A stretch of DNA of 64,000 bases, taken from Desulfurobacterium atlanticum (GTDB taxonomy: Bacteria; Aquificota; Aquificia; Desulfurobacteriales; Desulfurobacteriaceae). The notes beneath the pieces were generated by a model, which was not told the origin of the DNA, searched no databases, and saw only the letters and a program-made list of their open reading frames with translations. A program made the translations under genes and the position numbers. Every line of letters starts with the position of its first letter. The first letter of the stretch is position 1. The DNA lies in contig NZ_FZOB01000001.1 of assembly GCF_900188395.1 (NCBI RefSeq), positions 186,001 through 250,000 of the forward strand, written 5' to 3'. This document shows positions 27,612-37,852 of this stretch, one piece after another.

Positions 27612-28075
27612 TCTATCTCACCTATTATTCTCTCTATAAATTCTCTTACTGCTCCTTTGCCACCGGGATATACGCTTACAAAGTCAACTTCTTTTTTTAC
27701 TTTCCTTACAGCGTCTATTGGTGCTCCTGAAAATCCAACTTTTTTAAGAAGAGGGAGGTCTGGAATGTCATCGCCCATATAGGCAACCTGATAGTAGGTT
27801 ATTCCTAACTTTTCTACCAGTTCATCGCACACTTTTACTTTGTCTTCTACATTTTGAAACACATAATTTATTCCCAATTCGCCGCATCTTTTTTCAACCA
27901 TTGAGGAGATACGTCCTGTTATTACAGCAAAAGTTATGCTTTTTTGTATGGCGTATTTTATTGCAAATCCGTCTTTTACGTTGAATCTTTTATACTCTCT
28001 GCCTTCACTATCGTAATATATAGAACCATCGGTCATTACACCATCAACATCAAGAACTATAAGCTTAATATCCAT
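27608..28075 (-). CDS. kdsC: 3-deoxy-D-manno-octulosonate 8-phosphate phosphatase
   Basis: 155 residues, a capless HAD phosphatase of the KdsC type. It dephosphorylates KDO-8-phosphate in LPS inner-core synthesis. Motif I is VLDVDGVMTDGSIYY, with nucleophile Asp9 and Asp11; motif II FAVITGR; motif III Lys in the VEDKVKV region; motif IV YMGDDIPDLPLLK. It starts in a TAATG overlap with kdsD, so the two consecutive KDO steps are coupled. Confidence 0.95.
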   Translation of the reverse strand: MDIKLIVLDVDGVMTDGSIYYDSEGREYKRFNVKDGFAIKYAIQKSITFAVITGRISSMVEKRCGELGINYVFQNVEDKVKVCDELVEKLGITYYQVAYMGDDIPDLPLLKKVGFSGAPIDAVRKVKKEVDFVSVYPGGKGAVREFIERIIGEIE

Positions 28076-29040
28076 TAAAACCTCCTGCCTAAAATATCGT
28101 GAAGGTGAATTATTCCTTTAAGATTTCCTTTCTGGTCCACTACTGGTAGAACTGTTATTTTATACTTTTCCATCTTTTCTATCGCTTTTTCTGCAAACTC
28201 CTCCTCTTCAATAGTTTTTGGCGATATGGTCATAGCATCTCTTACAGGAGCTTTAATGTTTCCGTCCTTTTCAAAAAATCTTCTTAAATCGCCATCTGTC
28301 AATATACCTACAAGTTTTCCGTTTTCCACTACAAGTGTTGCTCCCACTTTTTTGGAGGATATCTCATATATGGCATCTTTTATTGATGTTTCAGGAGATA
28401 CTACAGGAACATCTTCTCCCTTTCTCATAAGTTCTTTTACCTTTGAAAGTCTTATGCCCAGTTTGCCGCCAGGGTGGTATCTGGCAAAATCTTCACTTTT
28501 AAAGCCTTTTTCAACCATTAAAGCTGCTGCAATTGCATCTCCAAGCGCAAGGGTGGCTGTTGTTGTTGTCATTGGAGCAAGACCGAGTGGACATGCTTCC
28601 CTTTCAATTCCAAGATAAAGAGAAATATCAGCAAGCTTTGCAAGTGATGATGTTGGGTCATTTGTTATTGCTATTATAGGAATTCCAAAACTTTTGATTA
28701 CTGGAATGATATTTAAAACCTCTTTAGTTTCTCCGCTATTTGAAATGGCTATTACCGTATCATCACCTTTTAGCATTCCAAGGTCTCCGTGAATTGCATC
28801 TGCTGGATGAAGAAAGAATGCTGGTGTCCCTGTGCTTGAGAGTGTTGCTGCTATTTTTTTACATATAAGTCCAGATTTACCCATACCTGTTAATACAACT
28901 CTCCCCCTGGTAGTTAAAAGTAAGTTTACTGCTTTTGAAAAGTTCTCACCTATTTTCTCTTTAAGGGATATTATTGCTTTTCCTTCTTCTTCAAGCACCT
29001 TTTTCGCTGTTTCAACTATTCTTCTTTTTCTATTTTCCAC
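28075..29040 (-). CDS. kdsD: D-arabinose 5-phosphate isomerase
   Basis: 321 residues. Converts ribulose-5-phosphate to arabinose-5-phosphate, the KDO precursor. A SIS domain (about 30-175; GRVVLTGMGKSGLICKKIAATLSSTGTP and ISNSGETKEV) is followed by two CBS domains (about 200-320). KdsD/KpsF/GutQ share this layout; the kdsC neighbour favours KdsD. GTG start at 29038-29040 behind AAGGAG. First gene of the LPS run, divergent from rpoN. Confidence 0.95.
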   Translation of the reverse strand: MENRKRRIVETAKKVLEEEGKAIISLKEKIGENFSKAVNLLLTTRGRVVLTGMGKSGLICKKIAATLSSTGTPAFFLHPADAIHGDLGMLKGDDTVIAISNSGETKEVLNIIPVIKSFGIPIIAITNDPTSSLAKLADISLYLGIEREACPLGLAPMTTTTATLALGDAIAAALMVEKGFKSEDFARYHPGGKLGIRLSKVKELMRKGEDVPVVSPETSIKDAIYEISSKKVGATLVVENGKLVGILTDGDLRRFFEKDGNIKAPVRDAMTISPKTIEEEEFAEKAIEKMEKYKITVLPVVDQKGNLKGIIHLHDILGRRF

Positions 29041-29062
29041 TTAATACTCCTTGAATTTAAGG

Positions 29063-29068
29063 TATAAT
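29063..29068 (+). promoter_or_regulatory. Candidate -10 box in the kdsD/rpoN divergent region
   Basis: A consensus TATAAT about 100 bases before rpoN, in the 124-base gap. No matching -35 at 16-18 bases. Its complement ATTATA can also serve in part as a minus-strand -10 for kdsD. Weak evidence; no other motif was recognised in this gap. Confidence 0.25.
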
Positions 29069-29164
29069 TTAAAAGTAGTTCTTTGTTTAGCTTTGTCAGT
29101 CTGCTTATCTTCAATCTGCAGCCTAATTTTACAATAGAAATTTTATGATGGGGTCACGAAAATT

Positions 29165-30475
29165 ATGGATATAAAACCGTTACTTCAGCAAAAGTTGACA
29201 GTTGAGCTTAAGTTAACTCCGGCTCTTATGCACAGTATGGAGTTATTACAACTTCCTATTATTGAACTTGAAAACGCTTTAAAAGATGAAATAGAAACAA
29301 ATCCTGTTATTGAAATTGAAGAACAGGAAGAAGATTCAGTGGTCAGTGTAGATAAAGAAGGTTCAGAAAGTGTATGGGATTTTGTTGTTGATGGGGGAAA
29401 TCTTGTTTTTATTGATGATTCAGAAACTTTTGATCCTCTTTCAATAAAGCCCTCTCCTGTTTCTTTAAGGGATAGACTGCTTAAGCAGGCTTCTCTTGAG
29501 TTTGATGGTAAAGATTTTGAGATTGCGAAGTTTATTATAGATAACCTTGATACGACCGGTTTTTTAAAAATTCCTTTTTCAGAAATTGCTTCAGAATTTG
29601 GTGTTTCTACTGAACAGGTTGAGAGTGTCAGGAAAAAAATATTGCGATTTGATCCTGTCGGTTGTGCTGCAAAAGATATTATTGAGTGTTTTAAAGTTCA
29701 GGCGGAAGAGATTGGTGCTCCTGAAAAATTTGTAAAAGCTATTGAGTATATTGATGAATTAAGGAAAGGAAGCTCCTTTTTTGTGAAAAAAACCGGATTT
29801 TCAGAAAAAGAGCTTGAGGAGTTTCTTTCTCTTTTAAGACATTTAGACCCTCAGCCTGGAAGTGATACTGAGACTGTAAGGATAGTGCCAGACCTTTTTG
29901 TTGGATTAAGGGATGGTAAGCCAGAAGTAAAGGTTTTAAAAACAAAAATGTTTAATTTCAGGTTAAACACCGCTTATCTTAAAACGGCAGATACTAAAGA
30001 ACTTAAAAAATATCTTATGGAGAAATATCAGAGGGCTTTAAACCTAAAGAAAGCCATAGACCAGAGAAATCAAACATTAAAATCTATTGGAGAGGTAGTT
30101 TTTTCTCACCAGATAGAGTTTCTTAAAAAAGGGGAGAAATACATTAAACCCCTTGGATATAAAGATGTGGCTGAAAAACTTTCTATTCATGAATCAACAG
30201 TCAGCAGAGCTGTTAAAGATAAGTTTGTTGAGACACCTTTCGGTGTCTATCCTTTTAAGGTCTTCTTTAAAAGAGCTGTTTCAGGGACAAGTTCTGACAG
30301 AATAAAAGAGTTAATAAAAGAGATAATAGAGAGTGAGGATAAAAGGAAGCCATTTAGTGACCTGAAGATTTCTCAGATTTTGAAAGAAAAAGGTGTGAAA
30401 GTTGCAAGAAGGACTGTGGCTAAATACAGGGAAGAGATGGGAATACCCGGAGCTTTTGAAAGGAGAGAGAGATGA
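29165..30475 (+). CDS. rpoN: RNA polymerase sigma-54 factor
   Basis: 436 residues. Region I activator-interacting segment, QKLTVELKLTPALMHSMELLQLPI at the N-terminus; an acidic region II (about 45-100); the core-binding region; the HTH (EKLSIHESTVSRAVKDKFVE, about 330-350); and the RpoN box ARRTVAKYRE near the C-terminus that reads the -24 element. In many genomes rpoN directly follows lptB; here it is divergent from the LPS genes. It is coupled to glnE by ATGA, which fits nitrogen control. No clear -24/-12 sites (TGGCAC-N5-TTGC) were seen in the window's gaps. Confidence 0.96.
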   Translation: MDIKPLLQQKLTVELKLTPALMHSMELLQLPIIELENALKDEIETNPVIEIEEQEEDSVVSVDKEGSESVWDFVVDGGNLVFIDDSETFDPLSIKPSPVSLRDRLLKQASLEFDGKDFEIAKFIIDNLDTTGFLKIPFSEIASEFGVSTEQVESVRKKILRFDPVGCAAKDIIECFKVQAEEIGAPEKFVKAIEYIDELRKGSSFFVKKTGFSEKELEEFLSLLRHLDPQPGSDTETVRIVPDLFVGLRDGKPEVKVLKTKMFNFRLNTAYLKTADTKELKKYLMEKYQRALNLKKAIDQRNQTLKSIGEVVFSHQIEFLKKGEKYIKPLGYKDVAEKLSIHESTVSRAVKDKFVETPFGVYPFKVFFKRAVSGTSSDRIKELIKEIIESEDKRKPFSDLKISQILKEKGVKVARRTVAKYREEMGIPGAFERRER

Positions 30476-33159
30476 AATACCTTTTACCCAGGTTGAGGAA
30501 TGAATATTCAGATAGATGGCAAAAAGTGCTTGATATTGTTGAAAGTGAACCTCTGCCAAATCCTAAAAGAGCATTGATTTTTATTGATAAACTTAAAACA
30601 AAACTTGAGCATAAATTTCCCGATTTTTTTCTTGATGAAGCTTTTTTAGTGGATTTAATTTACCTGTTTTCCTATTCTCAATTTTTAGGTGATTTTTTTG
30701 TTAAATATCCAGAAGAGATAGAAAAATTAGCTTCCATTTACAGGAAAAAGTTATGCAGAAAGGATTTTCTGTTGTCTTTTCCTGAAAGTATGGATGAAAC
30801 AAACTTTAAAAAACTTATCAGATTTCATCATCGTCTTCATATGGCAAGGATTGTTCTAAGAGATATAAGGAAGCTGGATTCTCTGCTCTATCTTACAAGG
30901 GATGTTACCCTTCTTCATGATGCTATTTTAGATGCTTCTTTAAGGTTTGCAACAGGTGTAATGGAAAAGAGGTATGGAAAACCTGAAGGTAGTGGTTTTT
31001 GTATCGTTGATATGGGAAAGGCTGCCGGGTTTGAACTTAACTACTCTTCCGATCTTGATGTTATATATGTTTACTATTCAAGATACGGAAGAACCACTGG
31101 CGGGAGCTATGGAAGTCTTGATAACCACGATTATTTTTCTCTTTTTTCAGAATACATAACAAAGCTTATTACAGAAAACACGAAAGAAGGTAAATGTTTT
31201 GAGCTTGATTTAAGATTGCGACCTAACGGGACAATGGGGCCTATATGTAACGATATAGAGGCACTGGAAGAATACTATACGGCGGTGGCAAGGCCGTGGG
31301 AGAGATTTGCTCTTTTAAAATCAAGACCGTCTGCGGGAGATTTAAAAACAACAGGAATTGAATTTGTAAAGCTTATCACTCCTTTTGTTTATCGTAAATA
31401 TATAGATTTTACTCTTATAGAGGAGGTTTTGAGATTAAAAGAACTTATAAAAGCCAAGGTTTCCAAAAAGCTTTCAAAGATTGATGTTAAACTCGGTGAA
31501 GGCGGAATTAGAGAAATTGAGTTTATTGTTCAAGCGTTTCAGATAATTTTTGGAGGAAAAAATCCCCATATAAGGTCCCGTAACACTCTTATAGCCCTTG
31601 AAAAATTACGTCACTGGGGATTCCTTACAGAATCAGAGTATAGGGTGCTGAAAGAGAGTTATCTGTTTTTAAGACGTACCGAACACATGATTCAGATAAC
31701 AAATTTTCGTCAGACTCAAACTTTTCATCCAGACAGTGAAGAAGCGGAAGAACTTGCAAAGAAACTTGGCTTTGAGACAAAAGAAAAGTTTTTAAGTTAT
31801 TTAAAAGAAATTATGTCAGCAGTTCATCAAATGTTTGAAAGGTTTTTCCCTACAGAAAAGAAAAAAACACTTTCTTCTCTTACAGTTGAAGATTTGAAAA
31901 AGAAAGAATTTTTTGAGCCTGAAGAGATAAAAAGATTTATTGATTATCTTTTTAACGGAAAACTTTTATCTGCAGAAGCACAAAATCGTCTTGATATTAT
32001 GGGAGAAACATTTATAGACCTTATATTTGAGATGCCAGACTCAAGGGAGTGTATGAAAAATCTCATAACTTTTCTTGAAAAGGAAGAAGGGAAAATCTAT
32101 TTTCTGTCCTATCTGAAAGAGATAAATACTTTGAAAGTTATTTTGATGCTTCTGTCTATGAAAGAATTTTTCATAAAGAGATTTTTAAAAAATCCTGAAA
32201 TACTGGAGTATATCTTTGACCCAGAGGGTATAGAACGTGAACGGAGCATAGAAATTATAAGTAAAACTTTTGATTTAATTAAAAATGATAACCTTGCCAA
32301 GGATTTGGAAGAGGTCAGAGCGGTTTTAAGATATCTTCTTGGTAGAAGTGATGTTAAAACTTTAAACAGAGAGCTTACAAATGTTGCAGATGTTGTTATA
32401 AATAGAGTTTATAAGGATTTAAAGCCTCCTTTTCTTGTTGCTTCTCTTGGAAAGCACGGTAGCAGAGAGATGAATATAGGTTCTGACATAGACATACTTT
32501 TTATTTTTTGTGATGAGAAGGATAAAGAGAGCTATATGAATCTTATAGTAGATTTTATAGAAAAACTTAAATGTTTTGATTACGAAGTTGACACAAGGCT
32601 CAGACCTTTTGGAGAAAAGGGAGAGCTTGGTTTTACAGTAAATTATATGGAGAGTTATTTTAAAGAATCTGCACGTGTATGGGAAAGGCTTGCTTACACA
32701 AGGTTTAGAGTGGTTGCAGGGAATGATGATTTTAAAAAGCTGGTTAACTTAAAAGTGAAAAAGTTTTTGTTTGAAGAAAATCTTGACGAAAAAACTTTAA
32801 GAGAGATTTTAAAGATGAGAGAAAGGCTTGAGAAAGAACTTTCCAAAAAATCTAAATTAAAATATAGTGTAGGTGGAATTGTTGATTCTGAATTTATAGC
32901 TTATACTTATCAACTTCTGAGGAAAAAGTGGATAGGAAACGTTTATGACGTTCTTCATGAGATTGCCAGGGAAAATGCCCGATTTTCAGAGCTTCCTGAA
33001 CTTTTTATACATTTGAGAGAAGCTGAAGTGGAAAAACGGTTTTACGGGAAGTTTATCAGTTGTGAAAATAAACTTTCTGATATTATGGAGAAAAACAGAA
33101 AGCTTTATCTGGAGTTTTTTGAATGGATAAGACCCTTAGTGAATACAAACGGGAAATAG
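30472..33159 (+). CDS. glnE: Glutamine synthetase adenylyltransferase/deadenylyltransferase family protein
   Basis: 895 residues against 946 in E. coli. GlnE adds and removes AMP on glutamine synthetase under PII control. Two nucleotidyltransferase halves are visible: MGKAAGFELNYSSDLDVIYVY (about residue 180) and SLGKHGSREMNIGSDIDILFIF (about residue 660), each with the G-E-SD-D metal motif, and each followed by an Arg-rich stretch (ELDLRLRPNGTMGP; EVDTRLRPFGEKGEL). The second motif reads EMN rather than ELN. ATGA overlap with rpoN, 37-base overlap with the next gene. Both catalytic sites look intact. Confidence 0.92.
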   Translation: MKYLLPRLRNEYSDRWQKVLDIVESEPLPNPKRALIFIDKLKTKLEHKFPDFFLDEAFLVDLIYLFSYSQFLGDFFVKYPEEIEKLASIYRKKLCRKDFLLSFPESMDETNFKKLIRFHHRLHMARIVLRDIRKLDSLLYLTRDVTLLHDAILDASLRFATGVMEKRYGKPEGSGFCIVDMGKAAGFELNYSSDLDVIYVYYSRYGRTTGGSYGSLDNHDYFSLFSEYITKLITENTKEGKCFELDLRLRPNGTMGPICNDIEALEEYYTAVARPWERFALLKSRPSAGDLKTTGIEFVKLITPFVYRKYIDFTLIEEVLRLKELIKAKVSKKLSKIDVKLGEGGIREIEFIVQAFQIIFGGKNPHIRSRNTLIALEKLRHWGFLTESEYRVLKESYLFLRRTEHMIQITNFRQTQTFHPDSEEAEELAKKLGFETKEKFLSYLKEIMSAVHQMFERFFPTEKKKTLSSLTVEDLKKKEFFEPEEIKRFIDYLFNGKLLSAEAQNRLDIMGETFIDLIFEMPDSRECMKNLITFLEKEEGKIYFLSYLKEINTLKVILMLLSMKEFFIKRFLKNPEILEYIFDPEGIERERSIEIISKTFDLIKNDNLAKDLEEVRAVLRYLLGRSDVKTLNRELTNVADVVINRVYKDLKPPFLVASLGKHGSREMNIGSDIDILFIFCDEKDKESYMNLIVDFIEKLKCFDYEVDTRLRPFGEKGELGFTVNYMESYFKESARVWERLAYTRFRVVAGNDDFKKLVNLKVKKFLFEENLDEKTLREILKMRERLEKELSKKSKLKYSVGGIVDSEFIAYTYQLLRKKWIGNVYDVLHEIARENARFSELPELFIHLREAEVEKRFYGKFISCENKLSDIMEKNRKLYLEFFEWIRPLVNTNGK

Positions 33160-33743
33160 TTTCATATATTTCTCAAACGTTCCCGAATTTACAGTTTCGG
33201 GGAAGTGCAGATATTAAGTTGCTTGAAAGATGGTATTATCTTGGAATTCCTCACACATTTATTTTGAAATATGTTACGGAGATGGAAGATAATCCTCCAA
33301 AAAGTTTAAAGGAACTTCAAGAAGTAATAGAGAGAAGATTCAAGGCGGATAAGAAGAAAGAAAAAGAACATTTAAATATGCTTTTTAAAAGCTACTCTTC
33401 TCCGCAGGAAAGACTCAGGTATCTTTATGATATTTTGCAGGCTATTCTTATTTCAATATCAGTGGATAACGTTTTAATTCTTGAAAAACTAAAAGAACTT
33501 GAAAATTGTGATGTTGAGACTGTAGAAGTTGAACTTGAGAGATTTGAAGAACTTTTTTATAAGTTTTTGTTTGAACATTCCAGGGATAAAGATGAAATTT
33601 TGCTTGAAGCTGTTAAAGAACTTGAGCCTTACCGCTTTTACTGGGATGAAAAAATTTATAAAATGACTTTGAAAGCTTTGATAAAAAAATTATTGAAGGA
33701 AAGGTATGAAATTCCTGACTTCACAACCGTTATTAGCAGTTGA
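33123..33743 (+). CDS. Uncharacterised helical protein between glnE and a kinase gene
   Basis: Not recognised. 206 residues, predicted almost wholly helical and charged, no membrane segment and no Cys pair. It begins MDKTLSEYKREIVSYISQ; the part around 30-60 (ERWYYLGIPHTFILKYVTEM) could be a small winged-helix or DnaD-like helix bundle, but that is a guess. It overlaps glnE by 37 bases and the kinase gene by 38 bases, so it is firmly embedded in this operon and codon use is like its neighbours. Confidence 0.75.
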   Translation: MDKTLSEYKREIVSYISQTFPNLQFRGSADIKLLERWYYLGIPHTFILKYVTEMEDNPPKSLKELQEVIERRFKADKKKEKEHLNMLFKSYSSPQERLRYLYDILQAILISISVDNVLILEKLKELENCDVETVEVELERFEELFYKFLFEHSRDKDEILLEAVKELEPYRFYWDEKIYKMTLKALIKKLLKERYEIPDFTTVISS

Positions 33744-34404
33744 TTATCCGGCTGGAAGAGAAGATATAGTAAAAAAAAGAATTGAAAAACTTGAAAGATA
33801 TGGCATATCGCTGGAAAAGTTTATTGCCAAAGGTTACAGAGGGACAGTTTTTTCAGGAAAAATGTTTCCTCCCAGTTACTTTTCAACACCTATTAAAGTT
33901 GCTGTAAAGTTTGCAAGAAGTGATGTTGATAAAGTAAATTTTCTGCTCAAAGAAGCAGAAATTCTTGAGTATCTTTCCAATAATGATTTTGTTCCTGCTG
34001 TTTATTTTTATGATAAAGATTTTCTTGTTATGGAGTTTGTGGATGGAGAGCCTTTTGATAGTAAGACTTTTCTGCACAGGAAAGATTTTAAAGAGATTGT
34101 TTCCGTAATTTTAGAAAAATGTTACTTGATGGATGAACTTGGAGTAGAACACACAGAACTTAAAGGCAAGGATCACATAGTTGTTAATAGATTTTCAGTT
34201 AAATTTATAGACTTTGAGAGTGCAAAGTTTGCAAAATCTCCGAGGAATCTGTTTCAATTTTTAGGTGCCCACCTTTTTAATTTACCTGATGATGCTTTGG
34301 AAAGAAAGGGTATTAATGTTGAAAGAGTAAAGAAAGGTATGAAAACGTATAAGGAAAACAGAGAAAAAGGCTTGAAAGAGGTTTTAGAAGGTCTAAATCT
34401 TTAA
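33706..34404 (+). CDS. Predicted archaeal-type serine/threonine protein kinase (COG2112-like)
   Basis: 232 residues, a minimal protein-kinase fold. Glycine-rich loop KGYRGTVFSGK (42-52), catalytic Lys in VAVKFAR (Lys68), hinge FLVMEFVDGEPF (106-117), a catalytic loop HTELKGKDHIVV in which HxEL replaces HRD (149-160), and a metal-binding Asp in FIDFESAK (Asp169, DFE instead of DFG). These features match the small RIO/Bud32-like kinases common in archaea. Target unknown. Position behind glnE might suggest a link with nitrogen signalling, but this is only from co-location. Confidence 0.75.
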   Translation: MKFLTSQPLLAVDYPAGREDIVKKRIEKLERYGISLEKFIAKGYRGTVFSGKMFPPSYFSTPIKVAVKFARSDVDKVNFLLKEAEILEYLSNNDFVPAVYFYDKDFLVMEFVDGEPFDSKTFLHRKDFKEIVSVILEKCYLMDELGVEHTELKGKDHIVVNRFSVKFIDFESAKFAKSPRNLFQFLGAHLFNLPDDALERKGINVERVKKGMKTYKENREKGLKEVLEGLNL

Positions 34405-34442
34405 AGAACTTTAAGATTTTTCCTATTTCATTTTCTTTATCA

Positions 34443-34451
34443 TGTTAAAAT
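34443..34451 (+). promoter_or_regulatory. Candidate extended -10 promoter of hmdII
   Basis: TGTTAAAAT matches the extended -10 form TGnTAnnAT, 51 bases before the start codon, inside the only gap between the kinase gene and hmdII. No -35 match. The strong ribosome-binding site AGGAGGAGG (34489-34497) suggests high expression of hmdII. Confidence 0.4.
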
Positions 34452-34502
34452 TTCTTTTGTTTTAAATCTATAAATATCTTTACTTCATAGGAGGAGGTTT
34501 TG

Positions 34503-35564
34503 ATGAAAGTTGCTGTTTTTGGTTTTGGTAACCAGAGTTATTACAGAGATGTTATAAATATGGAAAGCCTACTTGGAGGGGAGCCACCTTTTGGTGGTGC
34601 AAGAATGGCTATGGAGTTTGCGCAGGCTGGCTATGAAGTTGTTCTTTCTGACCCACATATATCAACTATTGATGCGTCTCTTATTGAAAAGGTTAAAGCA
34701 GCTGGAGTTGAATTGACTACCGATGATGCTGTTGCTGCAAAAGATGCAGAAGTGGCCATTTTATTTACTCCTTTCAGAAGTGGCATTTCAATGAAGATAG
34801 CAGAGAGGATAATTCCACATCTTGGGAAGGGTGCTGTAATCTGCACAACATGTACAATGCCGGTTCTTGTTTTTGAAGTGGCAGTTAAAAAGACGCTCTT
34901 TATGGAAGATAGAGAAGATATCGGCTTCTCAACAATGCATCCGGCCGCTGTTCCTGGGACCCCTAAGCATAAACATTATTTTATAGCAACAAATGAACTT
35001 CTTGAGGATCATATTGTTGAACCTGAGCAGATTGAGAAGTTGAAAAAACTTGCCCAGGATACAGGTAAAACACCCTATCTTATACCGGCTGAGCTTGTGT
35101 CAGCTATGGGGGATATGGGAGTTGTTGCTACATCTGCAGCTTTTGCAAGTGCCCTTGAGTACTATGCTGTTTCCAGGAAATATTTGAAAACCACAAAAGA
35201 GATGACAGAATTTCAGCTTGCTCAGGCGTTTCAGGTAATGGCAAGTATTATTGCAAAGTATGGCCTTGAAGGTCTTGTAAAATTTATAAATTCTGAAGCT
35301 TTGAAAGTTTCTTTAAGTTCTATGCTGTATGATGAGAAAATTCAAAAGGTGGCTTTCTCTTCTATGGAGGCTCTTGAAAATATTAGGGCTATATCTGAAG
35401 ATTTACCGGAGAAAACAAAAATTTTTACTAAATATGAACCAACCTTTCTATCTGCTCCATCTCCAATGCTTATATCTTACATAGAAGAGCTTGCCGGTGA
35501 AGATGTTGCAAAGGGTATTATCAGAGAGGCTTTAAGGAAACTTTACGAAGGAAATAAATCGTAA
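34503..35564 (+). CDS. HmdII, paralogue of [Fe]-hydrogenase (H2-forming methylene-H4MPT dehydrogenase-related)
   Basis: 353 residues from ATG 34503; a TTG one codon earlier is possible. The N-terminal Rossmann domain starts MKVAVFGFGN and binds the FeGP cofactor in Hmd. The Hmd iron-ligand Cys (HACTIP in methanogens) corresponds to Cys117 in ICTTCTMP. MHPAAVPG (His146) aligns with the Hmd motif YHPGCVPE. The helical C-terminal part follows SAMGDMGVVATSAAFASAL. Known biology: bacterial HmdII of Desulfurobacterium has been studied and acts on tetrahydrofolate derivatives, with little or no H2 activation. Cofactor (hcg) genes are not in the window. A roadblock gene follows by 15 bases. Confidence 0.9.
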   Translation: MKVAVFGFGNQSYYRDVINMESLLGGEPPFGGARMAMEFAQAGYEVVLSDPHISTIDASLIEKVKAAGVELTTDDAVAAKDAEVAILFTPFRSGISMKIAERIIPHLGKGAVICTTCTMPVLVFEVAVKKTLFMEDREDIGFSTMHPAAVPGTPKHKHYFIATNELLEDHIVEPEQIEKLKKLAQDTGKTPYLIPAELVSAMGDMGVVATSAAFASALEYYAVSRKYLKTTKEMTEFQLAQAFQVMASIIAKYGLEGLVKFINSEALKVSLSSMLYDEKIQKVAFSSMEALENIRAISEDLPEKTKIFTKYEPTFLSAPSPMLISYIEELAGEDVAKGIIREALRKLYEGNKS

Positions 35565-35579
35565 GAGGGGGAAATTGAT

Positions 35580-35960
35580 ATGCCAAGTAAAAGAGAACTA
35601 CTTGAAGAAGTATTGGCCAATTTAACTGATGCTCTTGGTGCTGATATTTTTGGGGCTCTTGTAGCCACTCCAGATGGTCAGGTTGTTGTATCAGCAATGC
35701 TAAAAGGTGGCCTTAGTGCTGAGAAGCTGGCAGCTATGGCTGCTGCAGTTGTTGGAACGTCTGAAAGATTGTCAAAAGTTGTTGAGGCAGGAGAGTTTAA
35801 TGATGCTCTTATAAGGTGCTCCAGTCAAAACATTTTAACTAAAAGGGCTGGAAGAAGAGCTATTCTTGTTTGTGTTGTTAAATCGGATGCAAATGTTGGT
35901 CTTTTAAATATAGAAGTTGAAGACGCGATTGATAGAATAAAGTCAATTCTTGGAGTTTAA
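35580..35960 (+). CDS. Roadblock/LC7 domain protein
   Basis: 126 residues, one roadblock/longin-like domain: MPSKRELLEEVLANLTDALGADIFGALVATPDGQVV, then GLSAEKLAAMAAAVVGTSERLSKV and a last strand-helix pair. Such proteins dimerise and usually bind or regulate small Ras-like (MglA/CvnD-type) GTPases. No GTPase is next to it, but one lies at 45338. It sits 15 bases after hmdII behind GAGGGGGAAATTG and ends the unit before a terminator. Whether it works with HmdII is unknown. Confidence 0.88.
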   Translation: MPSKRELLEEVLANLTDALGADIFGALVATPDGQVVVSAMLKGGLSAEKLAAMAAAVVGTSERLSKVVEAGEFNDALIRCSSQNILTKRAGRRAILVCVVKSDANVGLLNIEVEDAIDRIKSILGV

Positions 35961-35985
35961 CTTTTTATGGATTGATGCCGATTTT

Positions 35986-36016
35986 AAAGGTGGCTTTAAA
36001 GCCGCCTTTTCTTTTT
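35986..36016 (+). terminator. Intrinsic terminator after the hmdII-roadblock unit
   Basis: Stem AAAGGTGGC / GCCGCCTTT (35986-35994 with 36001-36009, one G-T pair), loop TTTAAA, followed by a T-rich tail TCTTTTTG. It begins 25 bases after the roadblock stop. Confidence 0.88.
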
Positions 36017-36035
36017 GCTTTTAAATAAATGAGGC

Positions 36036-37706
<1,671 letters not shown>

Positions 37707-37714
37707 CTGTTTTG

Positions 37715-37740
37715 TCAGGAGGCATACGCCTCCTGATTTA
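37715..37740 (+). terminator. Hairpin terminator after guaB
   Basis: Perfect stem TCAGGAGGC / GCCTCCTGA (37715-37723 with 37728-37736), loop ATAC, starting nine bases after the guaB stop. The tail is only TTTA, so Rho-independent strength may be moderate. Confidence 0.7.
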
Positions 37741-37777
37741 AAGATCTTTCAAAATCCCCTCCAGAATTTTTCAAAAA

Positions 37778-37806
37778 TTAACACTTTCTCTTCTTGTAGA
37801 TAATAT
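37778..37806 (+). promoter_or_regulatory. Candidate promoter of the HMA/P-type ATPase cluster
   Basis: TTAACA (37778-37783), 17-base spacer, TAATAT (37801-37806; four of six to consensus). The -10 lies inside a 12-bp perfect palindrome ATAATATATTAT (37800-37811), which could be an operator. About 45 bases before the first gene. AT-rich DNA makes chance matches likely. Confidence 0.35.
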
Positions 37807-37852
37807 ATTATTAGCATACCCATAATCTATTTTTACTATTCAAGGATTAGCA

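Noticed and set aside
28226-28618. 130-codon plus-strand frame inside kdsD
   Set aside because: Complement of the SIS-CBS gene; Ser/Pro/Phe-rich shadow.
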